From: Pseudomonadota bacterium
GTDB taxonomy: Bacteria > Pseudomonadota > Alphaproteobacteria > Reyranellales > Reyranellaceae
Assembly: GCA_023386865.1 (NCBI GenBank)
Contig: JAEWIV010000467.1
Span: 1-7,520, forward strand
Length of the DNA: 7,520 nucleotides
Direction: 5' to 3'
In this document: piece by piece, positions 6,439-7,520 of the stretch
Layout of the letters: each line of letters starts with the position of its first letter
Position numbering within the stretch: position 1 is the first letter of the stretch
Made by a program: the position numbers and the translations under genes
Notes under the pieces: generated by a model
Told to the model about the DNA's origin: nothing
What the model saw: the letters and a program-made list of their open reading frames with translations, nothing else
Database searches by the model: none

Positions 6439-7520
6439 ATGGCCACGTTGTATGTCGGCGGTCGCGTTTTCGACGGTGAAAAGCTCCTGGATGGCCAGGC
6501 GGTGCTGGAGGAGGGCGGCAAGGTCAAGCGCATCGCCCCCGCGGCCGAGTTCATGGGCTTCGCCGGCGACAAGGTCGACACCGCGGGCGGCACCTTGATT
6601 CCCGGCATCATCGACTGCCATGTCCATTCGCTGAGCGGCGCCGAGGGCAACCCCGGCGCCGTGCAGGACCGCATGACCGCGGCGCAGATCGCCGTGCGCG
6701 GCATGGAGCTGATGCGCAACACCCTGGAAGGCGGCATCACCGCCGTGCGCGATTGCGGCGGCAAGGACTACATCGAGTTCGCCCTGCGCGACGCCTACAA
6801 TTCAGGCCGTTTCCTCGGACCGACCATGCGCTGCGCCGGCCGCATGATCTGCATGACCGGTGGCCACGGCAACCGTACCGGCCGCGTCGCCGACGGCATC
6901 GACGAGGTGGTGAAGGCGGTACGCGAGCAGGTCCATGCCGGCTCCGACCTGATCAAGATCATGGCGACCGGCGGCGTGATGACTCCCGGCGTCAATCCCG
7001 AGGACGCGCACTACTCGGCCGAGGAGATGAAGGCCGGCATCAGCGAAGCCCATCGTTTCCACAAGTGCTGCGCCAGCCATGCCCAGGGCGCGCTCGGCAT
7101 CCTGAACGCCGTGCGCGGCGGCATCGATTCGATCGAGCACGGCATCTTCATGACCGAGGAGTGCGTCACCGAGATGAAGGAGCGCGGCGTGTGGCTGGGG
7201 CCGACGCTGGCTGCGGTGAAGAACATCCTGAAAGGCTATGACGACGGCGACCGCTCGATCCCCGACTACGTGATCGAAAAGGCGCGCCGCGTGTTCGACC
7301 GCCACATCGCCTCGATCAAGATGTACTACAAGGCCGGCGGCCGCATCGCCATGGGCACCGACGCCGGCACGCCGCATAACCGCCACGGCGAGAATGCGCG
7401 TGAACTGGAATACATGTGCGAGATCGGCATCTCGACGCGGGATTCGCTGTTCTTCTCGACGGCGAGCGCGGCCGACCTGATGCGCCTCGCTGATCAGGGA
7501 CGCATCAAGGAGGGCAACAG
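6439..7520 (+). CDS. metal-dependent amidohydrolase, prolidase/imidazolonepropionase type (3' end outside the window)
   Basis: About 360 residues are present and the frame is still open at the right edge. Members of this family are usually a little over 400 residues, so most of the protein is here. It opens with a small beta domain (YVGGRVFDGE, residues 5-14) and LIPGIIDCHVHS, then a TIM barrel. The expected metal site of the amidohydrolase superfamily is complete: H61 and H63 (HxH), K173 in IKIMATGG (the carboxylated lysine that bridges two metals), H214 in SHAQG, H234 in SIEHG and D308 in GTDAG. The K-type binuclear site and overall pattern fit the COG1228 group, which includes Xaa-Pro dipeptidases and imidazolonepropionase-related enzymes. 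Several such enzymes cleave N-acyl or dipeptide bonds to proline or other amino acids; the substrate here cannot be assigned. No signal peptide is present, so it is cytoplasmic. Confidence 0.9.
   Translation, partial: MATLYVGGRVFDGEKLLDGQAVLEEGGKVKRIAPAAEFMGFAGDKVDTAGGTLIPGIIDCHVHSLSGAEGNPGAVQDRMTAAQIAVRGMELMRNTLEGGITAVRDCGGKDYIEFALRDAYNSGRFLGPTMRCAGRMICMTGGHGNRTGRVADGIDEVVKAVREQVHAGSDLIKIMATGGVMTPGVNPEDAHYSAEEMKAGISEAHRFHKCCASHAQGALGILNAVRGGIDSIEHGIFMTEECVTEMKERGVWLGPTLAAVKNILKGYDDGDRSIPDYVIEKARRVFDRHIASIKMYYKAGGRIAMGTDAGTPHNRHGENARELEYMCEIGISTRDSLFFSTASAADLMRLADQGRIKEGN

Noticed and set aside
6377..6598. A 73-residue open frame after the TPR gene
   Set aside because: It overlaps the start of the amidohydrolase in a different frame and lacks a ribosome binding site or recognisable sequence.
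6753..7241. A 162-residue arginine-rich + strand frame
   Set aside because: It is a shadow inside the amidohydrolase, whose own frame carries all metal-binding motifs.
1..7520. CRISPR arrays, insertion sequences, tRNA or rRNA genes and a novel defence system
   Set aside because: Reading through the window showed no spaced direct repeats, transposase-like proteins, terminal inverted repeats or RNA gene signatures. The genes are core or metabolic.

Overview
The window is GC-rich, tightly packed and coded almost entirely on the + strand. It looks chromosomal and comes most likely from an alphaproteobacterium, possibly of the Rhodospirillales or Hyphomicrobiales. The clearest pointer is a 41-residue, cysteine-free ribosomal protein L36 of the type common in that class. 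The three-subunit glycolate oxidase genes, with an alphaproteobacterial-style GlcD C-terminus, agree with this. The order and genus are inferred, not demonstrated.

Layout. Positions 1-178 hold the end of whatever lies upstream: a GC hairpin, a possible C-terminal tail stopping at 97, and the leader of the first full gene. Positions 179-1420 encode a stand-alone member of the CmcJ/NvfI/AsaB family, putative non-haem iron oxygenases known mostly from secondary metabolism. A GC hairpin follows it. A well-formed sigma70-type promoter (1498-1526) then drives rpmJ (1582-1707), and the rpmJ leader contains a perfect 18-nt palindrome followed by a short T-run. A strong, symmetrical intrinsic terminator (1729-1765) follows rpmJ.

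Only 22 nt beyond that terminator begins an operon of four tightly joined genes: glcD (1788-3275), glcE (3279-4448), glcF (4452-5783) and a small exported TPR protein (5780-6376). GlcD and GlcE are FAD-domain subunits and GlcF is the iron-sulfur subunit. Together they should oxidise glycolate, or a similar 2-hydroxyacid, to the 2-oxoacid and pass electrons to the respiratory chain. The TPR gene overlaps the glcF stop codon by four bases, so it is probably translated with the operon. A metal-dependent amidohydrolase of the prolidase/imidazolonepropionase type starts at 6439 and runs off the right edge.

Most of the window is ordinary core and metabolic sequence. I found no mobile element, CRISPR array, tRNA or rRNA, and no convincing new multi-gene system. 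The points most worth a second look are the attenuator-like hairpin in the rpmJ leader, the lack of room for a promoter between the rpmJ terminator and glcD, the exported TPR protein coupled to glcF, and the solitary CmcJ-family enzyme.
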